From Paludibacteraceae bacterium (GTDB lineage: Bacteria; Bacteroidota; Bacteroidia; Bacteroidales; Paludibacteraceae), in contig JAFSTO010000047.1 of assembly GCA_017450435.1 (NCBI GenBank), positions 1 through 53,886 on the forward strand: DNA of 53,886 nucleotides, written 5' to 3'. The notes below the pieces were generated by a model, which saw nothing but the letters and a program-made list of their open reading frames with translations, was not told where the DNA came from and made no database searches. The position numbers were made by a program, and so were the translations under genes. Below, in pieces: positions 26,952 to 34,910 of this stretch (within the stretch, counting starts at the first letter, position 1; every line of letters starts with the position of its first letter).

Positions 26952-27713
26952 TCAGCCTCTCTTTATCAGCTCTTTTGCTAACGAGATATAATTCTGTGCT
27001 CCCTTCGATGACTTGTCATAATCGATAACAGACAGGCCATGAGACGGAGCTTCTGAGAGTCTGACATTACGGGTAATGACAGTATTGAAGACCAGTTTAC
27101 CAAAATGTTTCTTCACCTCATCATATACCTGCGAACTAAGACGCAGACGACTGTCGTACATCGTCACCAGAAAACCCTCTATTTGGAGAGCAGGGTTGAG
27201 TTGTGACTTGATAATCTTTATCGTATTCAGCAACTTAGCTATACCTTCCAATGCAAAGAACTCTGCCTGCACAGGGATTATAACCGAGTCACTTGCCGTA
27301 AGGGCATTCACCGTAATGAGTCCTAACGACGGAGAACAGTCAATTATGATATAATCATATTCACTTCTTACAGGCTGCAAGACACGCTTCATGATATTCT
27401 CTCTATCCTCAAGCCCAAGCATCTCAATCTCTGCCCCCACAAGGTCAATATGCGAAGGAATGATATCCAGTTTCTTTACACCTGTATGTAAGATTGCCGG
27501 CTTGGCATCCACTCCACTAATCAAGCACTCATACAATGTTGACTCTAAGTTTGATATATCAATTCCCAAACCCGATGAAGCATTTGCCTGAGGGTCTGCA
27601 TCGACAAGCAGCACCTTCTTACCCTCCCTTGCCAATGCTGCCGCAAGATTTATGGCACTGGTAGTCTTGCCCACGCCACCCTTTTGGTTTGCTATTGAAA
27701 TAATCTTAGCCAT
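26952..27713 (-). CDS. parA: Chromosome partitioning ATPase ParA (Soj)
   Basis: A 253-residue ParA/MinD-type ATPase that forms ATP-dependent dimers on DNA and is stimulated by ParB. The deviant Walker A motif KGGVGKTTSA (11-20), VDADPQAN (switch I, about 38-45) and IIDCSPSLG (Walker B region, about 122-130) are intact. The short N-terminus without an extra helix-turn-helix marks it as the chromosomal Soj type rather than a plasmid ParA. It heads the cluster parA-parB-DUF5683-mltD. Its leader carries a 16-bp palindrome at the predicted transcription start, a candidate autoregulatory site. Confidence 0.96.
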   Translation of the reverse strand: MAKIISIANQKGGVGKTTSAINLAAALAREGKKVLLVDADPQANASSGLGIDISNLESTLYECLISGVDAKPAILHTGVKKLDIIPSHIDLVGAEIEMLGLEDRENIMKRVLQPVRSEYDYIIIDCSPSLGLITVNALTASDSVIIPVQAEFFALEGIAKLLNTIKIIKSQLNPALQIEGFLVTMYDSRLRLSSQVYDEVKKHFGKLVFNTVITRNVRLSEAPSHGLSVIDYDKSSKGAQNYISLAKELIKRG

Positions 27714-27740
27714 ATTCTGTTGTTTGTTGTTTACAATGAC

Positions 27741-27756
27741 TATTATACGTATAATA
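27741..27756. promoter_or_regulatory. 16-bp perfect palindrome at the parA transcription start
   Basis: TATTATACGTATAATA reads the same on both strands and sits immediately downstream of the parA -7 box, covering the predicted first transcribed bases and 28 nt short of the ATG. The position is ideal for a repressor operator. It does not resemble the usual parS core. Confidence 0.5.
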
Positions 27757-27762
27757 TCATTG

Positions 27763-27794
27763 CAAAATTACAATAATTTTCCGACATACACAAG
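27763..27794 (-). promoter_or_regulatory. Promoter of parA-parB
   Basis: On the minus strand CTTG at 27794-27791, 20 bp, and TAATTTTG at 27770-27763. Transcription should start near 27757. The 35-bp block from TCTTG to TTTTGCA aligns without gaps to those of rpsA and the DUF2723 gene. Confidence 0.65.
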
Positions 27795-27914
27795 AATAAC
27801 AACAAAATTTCAAAGCTATTATCGATTATTATTGCAGTTGCCAAGCCTCAATTGCATGTTCCGGTGCATTATCGTCATCTTCAAACTGGGTTATTTGTGG
27901 TTGTTATTTGCTTG

Positions 27915-28541
27915 TCATCTCCTCCTTTGTCTGCAAATAAAGGGCTTCAAATCCCTCTCAAATAATTCAGATTTAACAATTCTGTAATGCGGGTTATACG
28001 CCATTCTATAATCGTCGGAATGGTGCACTGCCGCATTTTGCCTGCTGCACTCTACAAGCAATTTTTTTTCCGCTTCCCAATCAACAGGTTTGTGCTCGGT
28101 CTTTTCCAGCACGTCAATTACCTGTTGCCACCGCTGTTCCCATGTACCACCTATCGCTCCCTGAGGCTGCGCACTCTCAATGAAAGCCTGACAAAGTTGC
28201 TGCTCTGTTAACAATCCATCTGCTACACAACGAAGCGAGACCCGCACACACGTACCGCGCGAGCCGACTGTTTCAAAATAAGGACATGAAGAAGAGTCTT
28301 CAGCGAGTACCGACAATTCATACCGCAAATATCTTTGCACTGCCGAGGTGTCACTGATTAAGTGTTCAGAGCCGAAATACTCTTGGTAAAACGATTTATA
28401 CACATCCTGTAAATGTGACTGAGGATACTGCTCTAATTGCTGCTCTAACGCATAACGGATAGCACTTGTTTCTCTATTGCACGAAGCAAAAAACAATACT
28501 CCGCTACACACCGATAGTATTGCAACTAAATGACGTTTCAT
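27915..28541 (-). CDS. Hypothetical lipoprotein
   Basis: A 208-residue predicted lipoprotein of unknown function. The signal peptide ends in FASC with the lipidated cysteine at 21 (MKRHLVAILS...FFASCNRE). The mature protein is rich in aromatic and charged residues, with patterns such as DVYKSFYQEYFGSEHLISD and a C-terminal YNPHYRIVKSELFERDLKPF that give the impression of a single globular alpha/beta domain; I recognise no catalytic motif. It starts 5 bp after the wecB stop, so it belongs to that operon. Bacteroidetes carry similar small lipoproteins, but I cannot name a family. Confidence 0.75.
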   Translation of the reverse strand: MKRHLVAILSVCSGVLFFASCNRETSAIRYALEQQLEQYPQSHLQDVYKSFYQEYFGSEHLISDTSAVQRYLRYELSVLAEDSSSCPYFETVGSRGTCVRVSLRCVADGLLTEQQLCQAFIESAQPQGAIGGTWEQRWQQVIDVLEKTEHKPVDWEAEKKLLVECSRQNAAVHHSDDYRMAYNPHYRIVKSELFERDLKPFICRQRRR

Positions 28542-28546
28542 TCCTG

Positions 28547-29719
28547 CTACTGACCAAAACTATCGATGATACATGCAAGAATATGCTCTGCCGCATGCGC
28601 ATCACCGAATAACTTAGGAAAATGCACTGCCTTACCCATCAGTTCGTCTGCAGCCTTGACAATCATTTCCTCATCAGCATCAGCCAGAATCCCCGCACCT
28701 GCATTAACAATTTCCACCCACTCTGTTTCTGTCCGCAGAATAACCGATGGTGTCTCAAAGAAGAAAGCCTCCTTTTGCACCCCACCCGAATCTGTTAGGA
28801 CAAGCGAGGCATGTCGCTCAAGGCGGATAATGTCGAAGAACCCTGCAGGCTCGGTTATCAACATGTGTTCGCACGACCGCAAGCGCTGGTATATTTCCGG
28901 CAATAGGTTGACCGACAATAATTTACGTGTACGGGGATGAAGCGGCAAGACAATTGTCTGTCCCTTATCTGCAATACGTAGCAATGCACTGAATATTGCA
29001 GTTAACCGCTCCGGATTGTCGGTATTGGCAGGACGATGAATAGTAGCTAATACAAAGTGTTTAGGAGCAAGCGAATATTTCTGCAGAACTTCTGATTGTT
29101 GTTCCGCCATACTAAGGAAGTACATACTGTTATCGAACATCACATCTCCGCTCAACACTACTTTGCGCCTATTGCCATCAGCAAAACGCGCCGGCGAGTT
29201 GGTCAGTCCCTCACGCTGCAAGTTATCCACTCCCGTCTGAGTAGGAGAAAAGAGAATAGTGGAAAGCTGGTCACAAACTATACGGTTGATTTCCTCCGGC
29301 ATAGACATGTTATACGAACGGAGCCCGGCTTCTATATGAAAAACCGGCACGTGAATCTTACTTGCAGCCACAGCTCCTGCCAATGTAGAATTGGTATCAC
29401 CATATAGTACCACTCCGTCAAATGGTTCATCTCTTTGCAATGCATTCTGCAACACCTGCTCAATGCCTTCAATCATACGCGCTGTCTGCGTACCGTGAGA
29501 GCCGCTGCCTACATGCAGGTTGATATCCGGCTCGGGAATACTCAGTTCGCGAAAAAAAACCGCCGACATATTGTCGTCGTAATGCTGTCCGGTGTGAAGA
29601 ATAACCTCTTTCACCGGCTTGTCTATATGAGTGTTATTCCACTTCTGAATAGCTCTTGAGAACGCCGCTGCCTTGATAATCTGCGGACGGGCACCTATGA
29701 CGGTTAACAATCGTATCAT
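28547..29719 (-). CDS. wecB: UDP-N-acetylglucosamine 2-epimerase (non-hydrolysing)
   Basis: A 390-residue GT-B-fold epimerase interconverting UDP-GlcNAc and UDP-ManNAc, or the closely related 2,3-diacetamido sugar acid in WbpI-type enzymes. Motifs visible: VIGARPQ near the N-terminus, YGDTNSTLAG, HIEAGLRS, PEEINR, ATIHRPAN, LTDSGGVQKE and the RTETEW segment. All are conserved in the non-hydrolysing group. Length is at the usual 370-390. UDP-ManNAc feeds surface polysaccharides. It is followed closely by the unknown lipoprotein and preceded by a nucleotidyltransferase 131 bp away. No dehydrogenase (wecC) is seen in the window, so the final sugar is unclear. Confidence 0.92.
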   Translation of the reverse strand: MIRLLTVIGARPQIIKAAAFSRAIQKWNNTHIDKPVKEVILHTGQHYDDNMSAVFFRELSIPEPDINLHVGSGSHGTQTARMIEGIEQVLQNALQRDEPFDGVVLYGDTNSTLAGAVAASKIHVPVFHIEAGLRSYNMSMPEEINRIVCDQLSTILFSPTQTGVDNLQREGLTNSPARFADGNRRKVVLSGDVMFDNSMYFLSMAEQQSEVLQKYSLAPKHFVLATIHRPANTDNPERLTAIFSALLRIADKGQTIVLPLHPRTRKLLSVNLLPEIYQRLRSCEHMLITEPAGFFDIIRLERHASLVLTDSGGVQKEAFFFETPSVILRTETEWVEIVNAGAGILADADEEMIVKAADELMGKAVHFPKLFGDAHAAEHILACIIDSFGQ

Positions 29720-29849
29720 CTGTTCTACCTTGTTTTATTCGTTGATCGACAGTATAAATCTATATTACAGGTTTGTATTTAATGTATAGATTTGTATTCG
29801 ATACTGCAAATTGATATTCGTTGCTCATCATTATATCCTACAATAGATT

Positions 29850-30605
29850 TCAGTTTACGGCAAGTGACTCGGCAAACGCTTCCGCCTCTGCCAGATAATC
29901 AATCTTGCCGACATCCATCATTCGATAGTTGTGCGGGACAAACGCACGGATAGTCTCGGTTGCACATTGCTCAATGTAGAAGTCCGTAATAGAGAATTTC
30001 TCCGGCCACGACTGCATCAGCTTGAAAACACGCGGCGAAACAATATGCATACCGGAAAACGCCAGTTTTGTCAGTTGCTCCATTTGTAGCATTGACGAGG
30101 AAGACGAGGTGAGCAAGTGCCCTCGCACCTCACCTGTTTTGACATTCGTCCACCCGCGAAGACACGCCTCATGGTCAAATAAAAAATAACGTTGTGTGTC
30201 ACGCTGTGACACTACTAATGTAGCAAGGTCGTTCAAACTATGTGCTGTCATCAACGATGGGATATTGATATTACTGAGAATATCCACATTGCACACCAAC
30301 ACAGGCTGGTTGTCTCCAAGCAGTTCTGCTGCTTTCTTCAAGCCGCCTCCGGTCTCAAGCAACATATTGCTTTCGTCAGAGAAGACGATACTCATACCGA
30401 AATCATGCGTAGCACAAAAATGCCTGATTTGCTCAGGAAAATGGTGTATATTAACCACAACCTCTCTTATGCCGGCATCACGCAGTTTCAGCAACTGCCA
30501 TTCAAGCAAAGCCTTGCCACCAAGAGGCAGCAAAGCTTTGGGAACAGAGTCGGTTAACGGTTTAAGACGAGTACCAAGACCCGCCGCAAGAATCATTGCC
30601 TTCAC
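29850..30605 (-). CDS. Sugar-1-phosphate nucleotidyltransferase (MurU-like)
   Basis: A 251-residue GT-A nucleotidyltransferase. It has the pyrophosphorylase loop LAAGLGTRLKPLT (6-18), the PKAL lysine (23-26), GGGLKKA (88-94) in the base-binding region and NVDIL (106-110) with the metal-binding Asp. The short form without a left-handed beta-helix resembles MurU, which makes UDP-MurNAc from MurNAc-1-phosphate in wall recycling, and the similar mannose-1-P guanylyltransferases. In many Bacteroidetes a MurNAc kinase (AmgK-like) accompanies it; none is adjacent here (deoD upstream, wecB downstream). The fold is firm; the substrate is not. Confidence 0.82.
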   Translation of the reverse strand: MKAMILAAGLGTRLKPLTDSVPKALLPLGGKALLEWQLLKLRDAGIREVVVNIHHFPEQIRHFCATHDFGMSIVFSDESNMLLETGGGLKKAAELLGDNQPVLVCNVDILSNINIPSLMTAHSLNDLATLVVSQRDTQRYFLFDHEACLRGWTNVKTGEVRGHLLTSSSSSMLQMEQLTKLAFSGMHIVSPRVFKLMQSWPEKFSITDFYIEQCATETIRAFVPHNYRMMDVGKIDYLAEAEAFAESLAVN

Positions 30606-30690
30606 TAAAGAAAATCAAATTATTCAGCCGCATAACCGGCTAATAACAAACTAATAGTGCTAAAAAACGCACACATTAAAATGACACGAA

Positions 30691-31407
30691 TCAAATGATG
30701 CTGAATGCAACGTCCATCATTTGAGTAAATGTATTCTGCCGCTGTTCAGCCGTTGTAGCCTCACCGGTAAGTATATGGTCGCTAACCGTGCAAATAACAA
30801 GAGCCTTCTTTCCAAGACGCGCAGCGTTCATGTACAGCGCCGGAGCTTCCATCTCATCTGCAAGCACGCCCATCTTCGTCCAGTTTCCCTTACGCTTGTC
30901 TTCGCTATAAAAAGCGTCAGCAGAGAACACGTTTCCCACATGATAAGGGTAGCCGAATTTTTCACAAGCATCGGCAGCCTTACGGCAGAGGTCGAAGTCG
31001 GCAAGAGGAGCAAAGGTGCCCGGAAGGTCATACTGCATAGCATAATTGCTATCGGTGCAGCAACCCTGAGCAATAACCAAGTCACCAAGGTGAACATAGT
31101 GCTGACGAGCACCACACGAACCTACACGTATAATAGTTTTGACGTCATAGAAGTTAAACAACTCGTAGGTGTATATACCTATTGACGGGATACCCATTCC
31201 ATGCCCCATCACGCTGACACGCTTACCTTTATACGTGCCGGTAAAACCGAGCATGCTGCGAACATTATTAAACTGAACAGGGTTTTCAAGGAAACGGTCC
31301 GCCATCAATTTGGCACGCAAAGGATCGCCGGCCATAATGACGGTATCGGCTATCTCGCCGTACTGTGCCCCGATATGGGGTGTGGGGGTGTTGGGTTTCA
31401 TGGACAT
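30691..31407 (-). CDS. deoD: Purine-nucleoside phosphorylase, DeoD type
   Basis: A 238-residue hexameric-type PNP that cleaves purine (deoxy)ribonucleosides with phosphate. The segments PTPHIGAQYGEIADTVIMAGDPLRA (as TPHIGA and GDPLRA), MGHGMGIPS, RVGSCGA, DEMEAPALY and TVSDHI are family signatures, with the proton-donating Asp in TVSDH. Where E. coli has VEMEAAG, this has DEMEAPA. The enzyme acts in the cytosol in purine salvage. It has its own strong promoter (31450-31481) diverging from the carbohydrate operon. Confidence 0.95.
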   Translation of the reverse strand: MSMKPNTPTPHIGAQYGEIADTVIMAGDPLRAKLMADRFLENPVQFNNVRSMLGFTGTYKGKRVSVMGHGMGIPSIGIYTYELFNFYDVKTIIRVGSCGARQHYVHLGDLVIAQGCCTDSNYAMQYDLPGTFAPLADFDLCRKAADACEKFGYPYHVGNVFSADAFYSEDKRKGNWTKMGVLADEMEAPALYMNAARLGKKALVICTVSDHILTGEATTAEQRQNTFTQMMDVAFSII

Positions 31408-31449
31408 AAAAATTTAAAATTACTTACACTTTAAAACTATTCGATGTCG

Positions 31450-31481
31450 CAAAGGTACATCTTTTTTTCTAATTGTGCAAA
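31450..31481 (-). promoter_or_regulatory. Promoter of deoD
   Basis: On the minus strand TTTG at 31481-31478, a 20-bp spacer and TACCTTTG at 31457-31450. Transcription should start near 31443, leaving a leader of about 36 nt. Confidence 0.75.
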
Positions 31482-31537
31482 AATAAAATAAAAAATCCAC
31501 ACCACAAATCACAATCACACACGCACAAACACTATAA

Positions 31538-31555
31538 ATAAAATTGCAATTTTAT
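31538..31555. promoter_or_regulatory. 18-bp perfect palindrome upstream of the glycoside-hydrolase promoter
   Basis: ATAAAATTGCAATTTTAT is a perfect inverted repeat centred at 31546/31547, about 20 bp upstream of the -33 box. A direct repeat TATAAATAAA occurs at 31533-31542 and 31553-31562, exactly 20 bp (two helical turns) apart and overlapping both flanks. The arrangement fits an activator or repressor site for the operon that starts at 31644, but AT-richness makes chance a real alternative. Confidence 0.45.
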
Positions 31556-31573
31556 AAATAAATTGAATAATCC

Positions 31574-31604
31574 TTTGTCAAGTAGCATTTTTTTTGTATC
31601 TTTG
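31574..31604 (+). promoter_or_regulatory. Promoter of the GH13-GH53-GH2-GH13 operon
   Basis: TTTG at 31574-31577, a 19-bp spacer and TATCTTTG at 31597-31604. Transcription should start near 31611, about 33 nt before the ATG at 31644. Confidence 0.75.
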
Positions 31605-31643
31605 CAGAATTAAACACAACGTATTTACTCAAAAACTAATATC

Positions 31644-33695
31644 ATGAAACGAAATCTTCTTTTTTTCATTTCACTTATCGTTTTTAGCAGTTGCGTCAAG
31701 CATATTGACGTGCAAACCATTGCAGAAGGCACTCCTATTACCCCGGTGCAGTGTACAGGCGAGCAGACTATAGTGCAATGGACAGACTATCTGCCTGTAC
31801 TGTCGCCTCTATCGAAAAACCTTGAGGTTCACCTGAGCGGCGAATACAAGGTACAGAGTTTGAGTAAAGACAGCATCACCTTTTCCGGCAATGTCTGCAC
31901 ACCTGAGTTACTGCAGGTGTCTGAAGGTCATCACATATTGTCTATTCCCGTTCTACCGGCTTTGCCTTATAGCGACGGACTGACATCTTTTAGCGTTATC
32001 GATGACGAAGTAACGATTGGCTTCCACGGTTCTGCAGCCAAAGAGCTCGCCGGCAGCCCGGCGTTCATCATGCTCGTGCAGAACACAGCTCTTGACAAAG
32101 ACGTTCTCAGAGCTAACTCCGACGGCAGCTGGACCATACAACTGCGTTTCGCTCCCAAATATGCCGGTCGCTCATTCCTTCGCGTCTATGCATCCGACGA
32201 GCGTCATCGTTTCAACGATTTGCTTATCCCATTAGAAGACGGCAAACCCGTTGTCAAAACAACTCAACTGACACGCCACGATGACAACGCACAGATTCTC
32301 TACTCACTCATGGTGGACCGTTTTGCGGACGGCAATATACAGAACAACGCCCCACTCAACCGTGTAGACGTCTTACCGCAGGTTGATTACCAAGGCGGTG
32401 ACATTGCCGGCGTTACACAAAAGATTCGTGACGGCTTCTTCGACTCACTGCATATCAACACCATCTGGCTGTCACCTCTGAGCCAGAACCCCACCACACC
32501 ATGGGGGCTGAATAAAGAACCATTCACACGTTTTTCCGGTTATCACGGCTATTGGCCTGTATATAACACAGCCCTTGACACTCGTATGGGCACCGCAGAT
32601 GAACTGAACACGCTGCTCTGCACAGCACATGAACATGGTATAAACGTTATTCTTGACTATGTAGCCAACCATCTGCATATCGAGTCGCCCACACTGAAGG
32701 AACATCCTGATTGGATAACCGACTCCATACTTCCTGATGGCAGACGCAACTTCGAGTTATGGGATGAATGCCGTCTAACAACGTGGTTTGACGCACACAT
32801 CCCCACCCTCGACCTTGAACGTGAAGACGTATGCGACGCCATGACCGACACCGCACTCTACTGGATGCAGACATACGATTTCGACGGCTATCGGCATGAT
32901 GCATGTAAGCATATTCCACTTAACTACTGGCGTATGTTCACCCATAAACTAAAGACCCGTATGCCCGATCGCCACTTCTGGATGATAGGCGAGACGTACG
33001 GCTCACCGGAGTTGATAGCCTCATACGTTAAAAGCGGCATGCTCAATGCGCAATTCGACTTTACCATCTACCATACAGCGATAGAGGTATTGGGGCAGCA
33101 ACAGTCAATGCGCCGTCTTGCCGATGCTATAGACGAGGCTTGTGAATACTATGGTGCTCACCACACCATGGGTAACATATCCGGCAACCACGACAAGTGC
33201 CGATTCATTTCTCTTGCAGGAGGGGCTGTTGACTGGAATGAAGATGACAAACATGCCGGTTGGACTCGCAAAATAGGAATAACCGCCGATGGCGACACCG
33301 TCAAAGAGGAACGTGCCTTCAAAAAAGCACTGCTGCTTGAAGTAATCAATATGACCATACCCGGTGTACCTTGTATCTACCAAGGCGACGAGTATGGCCA
33401 AGCCGGAGCCAATGACCCCGACAACAGACGTATGATGCGCTTTAGCGGTTTGAACAAACGGGAACAACAGATGCGTCAGGAAGTGGAAAAACTGACTGCT
33501 CTAAGAAGAAACAGCATGCCGCTTATCTACGGCGACTACTGTCTGCTATTCTGCGATAGAGAAACAATAGTATTTTCAAGAACATACCTCGGAGATACGA
33601 TGATTATTGGTATCAATAACGGTGAGTCAGATAGAGACCTAAGCATCGAAGGCATGCCGATACATATAGACGCTAACGGATACACTATATTGTAG
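31644..33695 (+). CDS. GH13 alpha-amylase family lipoprotein
   Basis: A 683-residue lipoprotein (lipobox FSSC, C17) with an N-terminal beta-sandwich region (about 20-215) like those of neopullulanases and cyclomaltodextrinases, then the GH13 barrel. Catalytic regions are intact: ILDYVANH (region I), DGYRHDACKH with nucleophile D419, GETYG with acid/base E450, and SGNHDK with transition-state stabiliser D517. It should cleave alpha-1,4-glucosidic bonds of starch, pullulan or maltodextrins at the outer membrane or in the periplasm. It opens a plus-strand operon of four glycoside hydrolases. It is not clearly SusG, and no SusC/D genes adjoin it. Confidence 0.92.
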   Translation: MKRNLLFFISLIVFSSCVKHIDVQTIAEGTPITPVQCTGEQTIVQWTDYLPVLSPLSKNLEVHLSGEYKVQSLSKDSITFSGNVCTPELLQVSEGHHILSIPVLPALPYSDGLTSFSVIDDEVTIGFHGSAAKELAGSPAFIMLVQNTALDKDVLRANSDGSWTIQLRFAPKYAGRSFLRVYASDERHRFNDLLIPLEDGKPVVKTTQLTRHDDNAQILYSLMVDRFADGNIQNNAPLNRVDVLPQVDYQGGDIAGVTQKIRDGFFDSLHINTIWLSPLSQNPTTPWGLNKEPFTRFSGYHGYWPVYNTALDTRMGTADELNTLLCTAHEHGINVILDYVANHLHIESPTLKEHPDWITDSILPDGRRNFELWDECRLTTWFDAHIPTLDLEREDVCDAMTDTALYWMQTYDFDGYRHDACKHIPLNYWRMFTHKLKTRMPDRHFWMIGETYGSPELIASYVKSGMLNAQFDFTIYHTAIEVLGQQQSMRRLADAIDEACEYYGAHHTMGNISGNHDKCRFISLAGGAVDWNEDDKHAGWTRKIGITADGDTVKEERAFKKALLLEVINMTIPGVPCIYQGDEYGQAGANDPDNRRMMRFSGLNKREQQMRQEVEKLTALRRNSMPLIYGDYCLLFCDRETIVFSRTYLGDTMIIGINNGESDRDLSIEGMPIHIDANGYTIL

Positions 33696-33741
33696 TAACA
33701 AAATATTAAATGATTAAATGATTAAGTGATAAGATCGGACC

Positions 33742-34851
33742 ATGAGAAAAGAACTTATTATTGTTGTCATTACCGCAGCAATGTTGTGTATGAGTGCCTG
33801 CGGTGGGATGAGAAAAGAAACAGCAACGTCTGACGCCATCGTGCCGGTATGCGGTGCAGACCTTGGATGGTTATCAGAGATGGAGCATGATAGTATGTTG
33901 TTTTACAATGACGCAGCTCAGGCAGTTGACTGCATCAGTCTGTTCAAGAATGCCGGAATGAACGCCGTAAGACTACGCCTATGGGTGAATCACAAGACGG
34001 GATGGTCGAACATTGAGGACGTGAAACACCTTGCCGTGCGTGCTGACAAAGCCGGTCTGCCAGTGATGCTGGATTTCCACTACTCCGACTTCTTCGCTGA
34101 CCCACAGCGCCAAGACAAGCCACAAGCATGGCAGAATCTCAGCTTTGACAGCCTTGAGGTCATGGTTAGCCTGCACACACGCGAGGCATTGGAACAACTA
34201 CGCAAAGCCGGCGTCACACCACGATGGGTTCAGATAGGAAATGAGATAACATACGGAATGATGTGGAATGATGGCAAATTAGACAGAGCTCTGGTCAACA
34301 CGGAAGCATATCTTGACACATTGGATACTCCGGCAGGACAAGAATGGTATAACCTTGCACGCCTGAGCAACGCCGGATATGAAGCAGCAAAAGCCGTCTG
34401 CCCTGATGTAATTTGTATCACGCATGTTGACAACGGCTTCATTCCACGCAAAAACTGGTATAAGCGTTTCGCAGAAGCCGGTGGTAAATGGGATATGATA
34501 GGTCTGTCTCATTACCCGTTCACACAAGACACTCTCACTTGGCAACAAATGAACCTGCTCTGCGCTGCCAATGTCCGCGAACTTGGCGAGACATATCACT
34601 GCCCTGTCATGATAACAGAGATTGGTGTAGTAGCCGAGTTCGTACCGGATACATCGGCAATGTGCATCACCAACTTCAAACGACTTATGGCAGAAGAGCC
34701 GGCATACGCCGGAGTGTTCTATTGGGAACCGGAAGTATATGGCGAGTGGAGACCTGCCGAGTATATACCATTAGGCTGGGGGGCATACCACATGGGCTGT
34801 ATGACACCTGACGGCAGAATATCAGAAGCAGGAAAATTACTATTTCAATAA
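33742..34851 (+). CDS. GH53 endo-beta-1,4-galactanase lipoprotein
   Basis: A 369-residue predicted lipoprotein (MSAC, C20) with a complete GH53 barrel: GADLGWLSEME near the N-terminus, RLRLWVNHKTGW, LDFHYSDFFADP, acid/base E168 in QIGNEITYGM and nucleophile E293 in ITEIGVV. It should cut beta-1,4-galactan side chains of pectin at the cell surface, yielding oligosaccharides for the GH2 enzyme encoded next. Compared with the exported GH53 at 22.3-23.6 kb, it lacks the C-terminal sorting-type tail and is lipid-anchored instead. It follows the GH13 gene by 46 bp. Confidence 0.92.
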   Translation: MRKELIIVVITAAMLCMSACGGMRKETATSDAIVPVCGADLGWLSEMEHDSMLFYNDAAQAVDCISLFKNAGMNAVRLRLWVNHKTGWSNIEDVKHLAVRADKAGLPVMLDFHYSDFFADPQRQDKPQAWQNLSFDSLEVMVSLHTREALEQLRKAGVTPRWVQIGNEITYGMMWNDGKLDRALVNTEAYLDTLDTPAGQEWYNLARLSNAGYEAAKAVCPDVICITHVDNGFIPRKNWYKRFAEAGGKWDMIGLSHYPFTQDTLTWQQMNLLCAANVRELGETYHCPVMITEIGVVAEFVPDTSAMCITNFKRLMAEEPAYAGVFYWEPEVYGEWRPAEYIPLGWGAYHMGCMTPDGRISEAGKLLFQ

Positions 34852-34910
34852 ACACACCTGTGCTGAGTACAGAATAACAACCATATAAGAAGACCAAAGA
34901 CTATAACGAT

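Noticed and set aside
31408-31643. A small non-coding RNA gene between deoD and the GH13 gene.
   Set aside because: The AT-rich tract holds two promoters and a palindrome but no hairpin with U-tract that would end a separate RNA.
33709-33732. Short ATTAAATG-type repeat between GH13 and GH53.
   Set aside because: Only two to three imperfect 8-bp units in AT-rich intergenic DNA; too short and degenerate to call as a repeat element.
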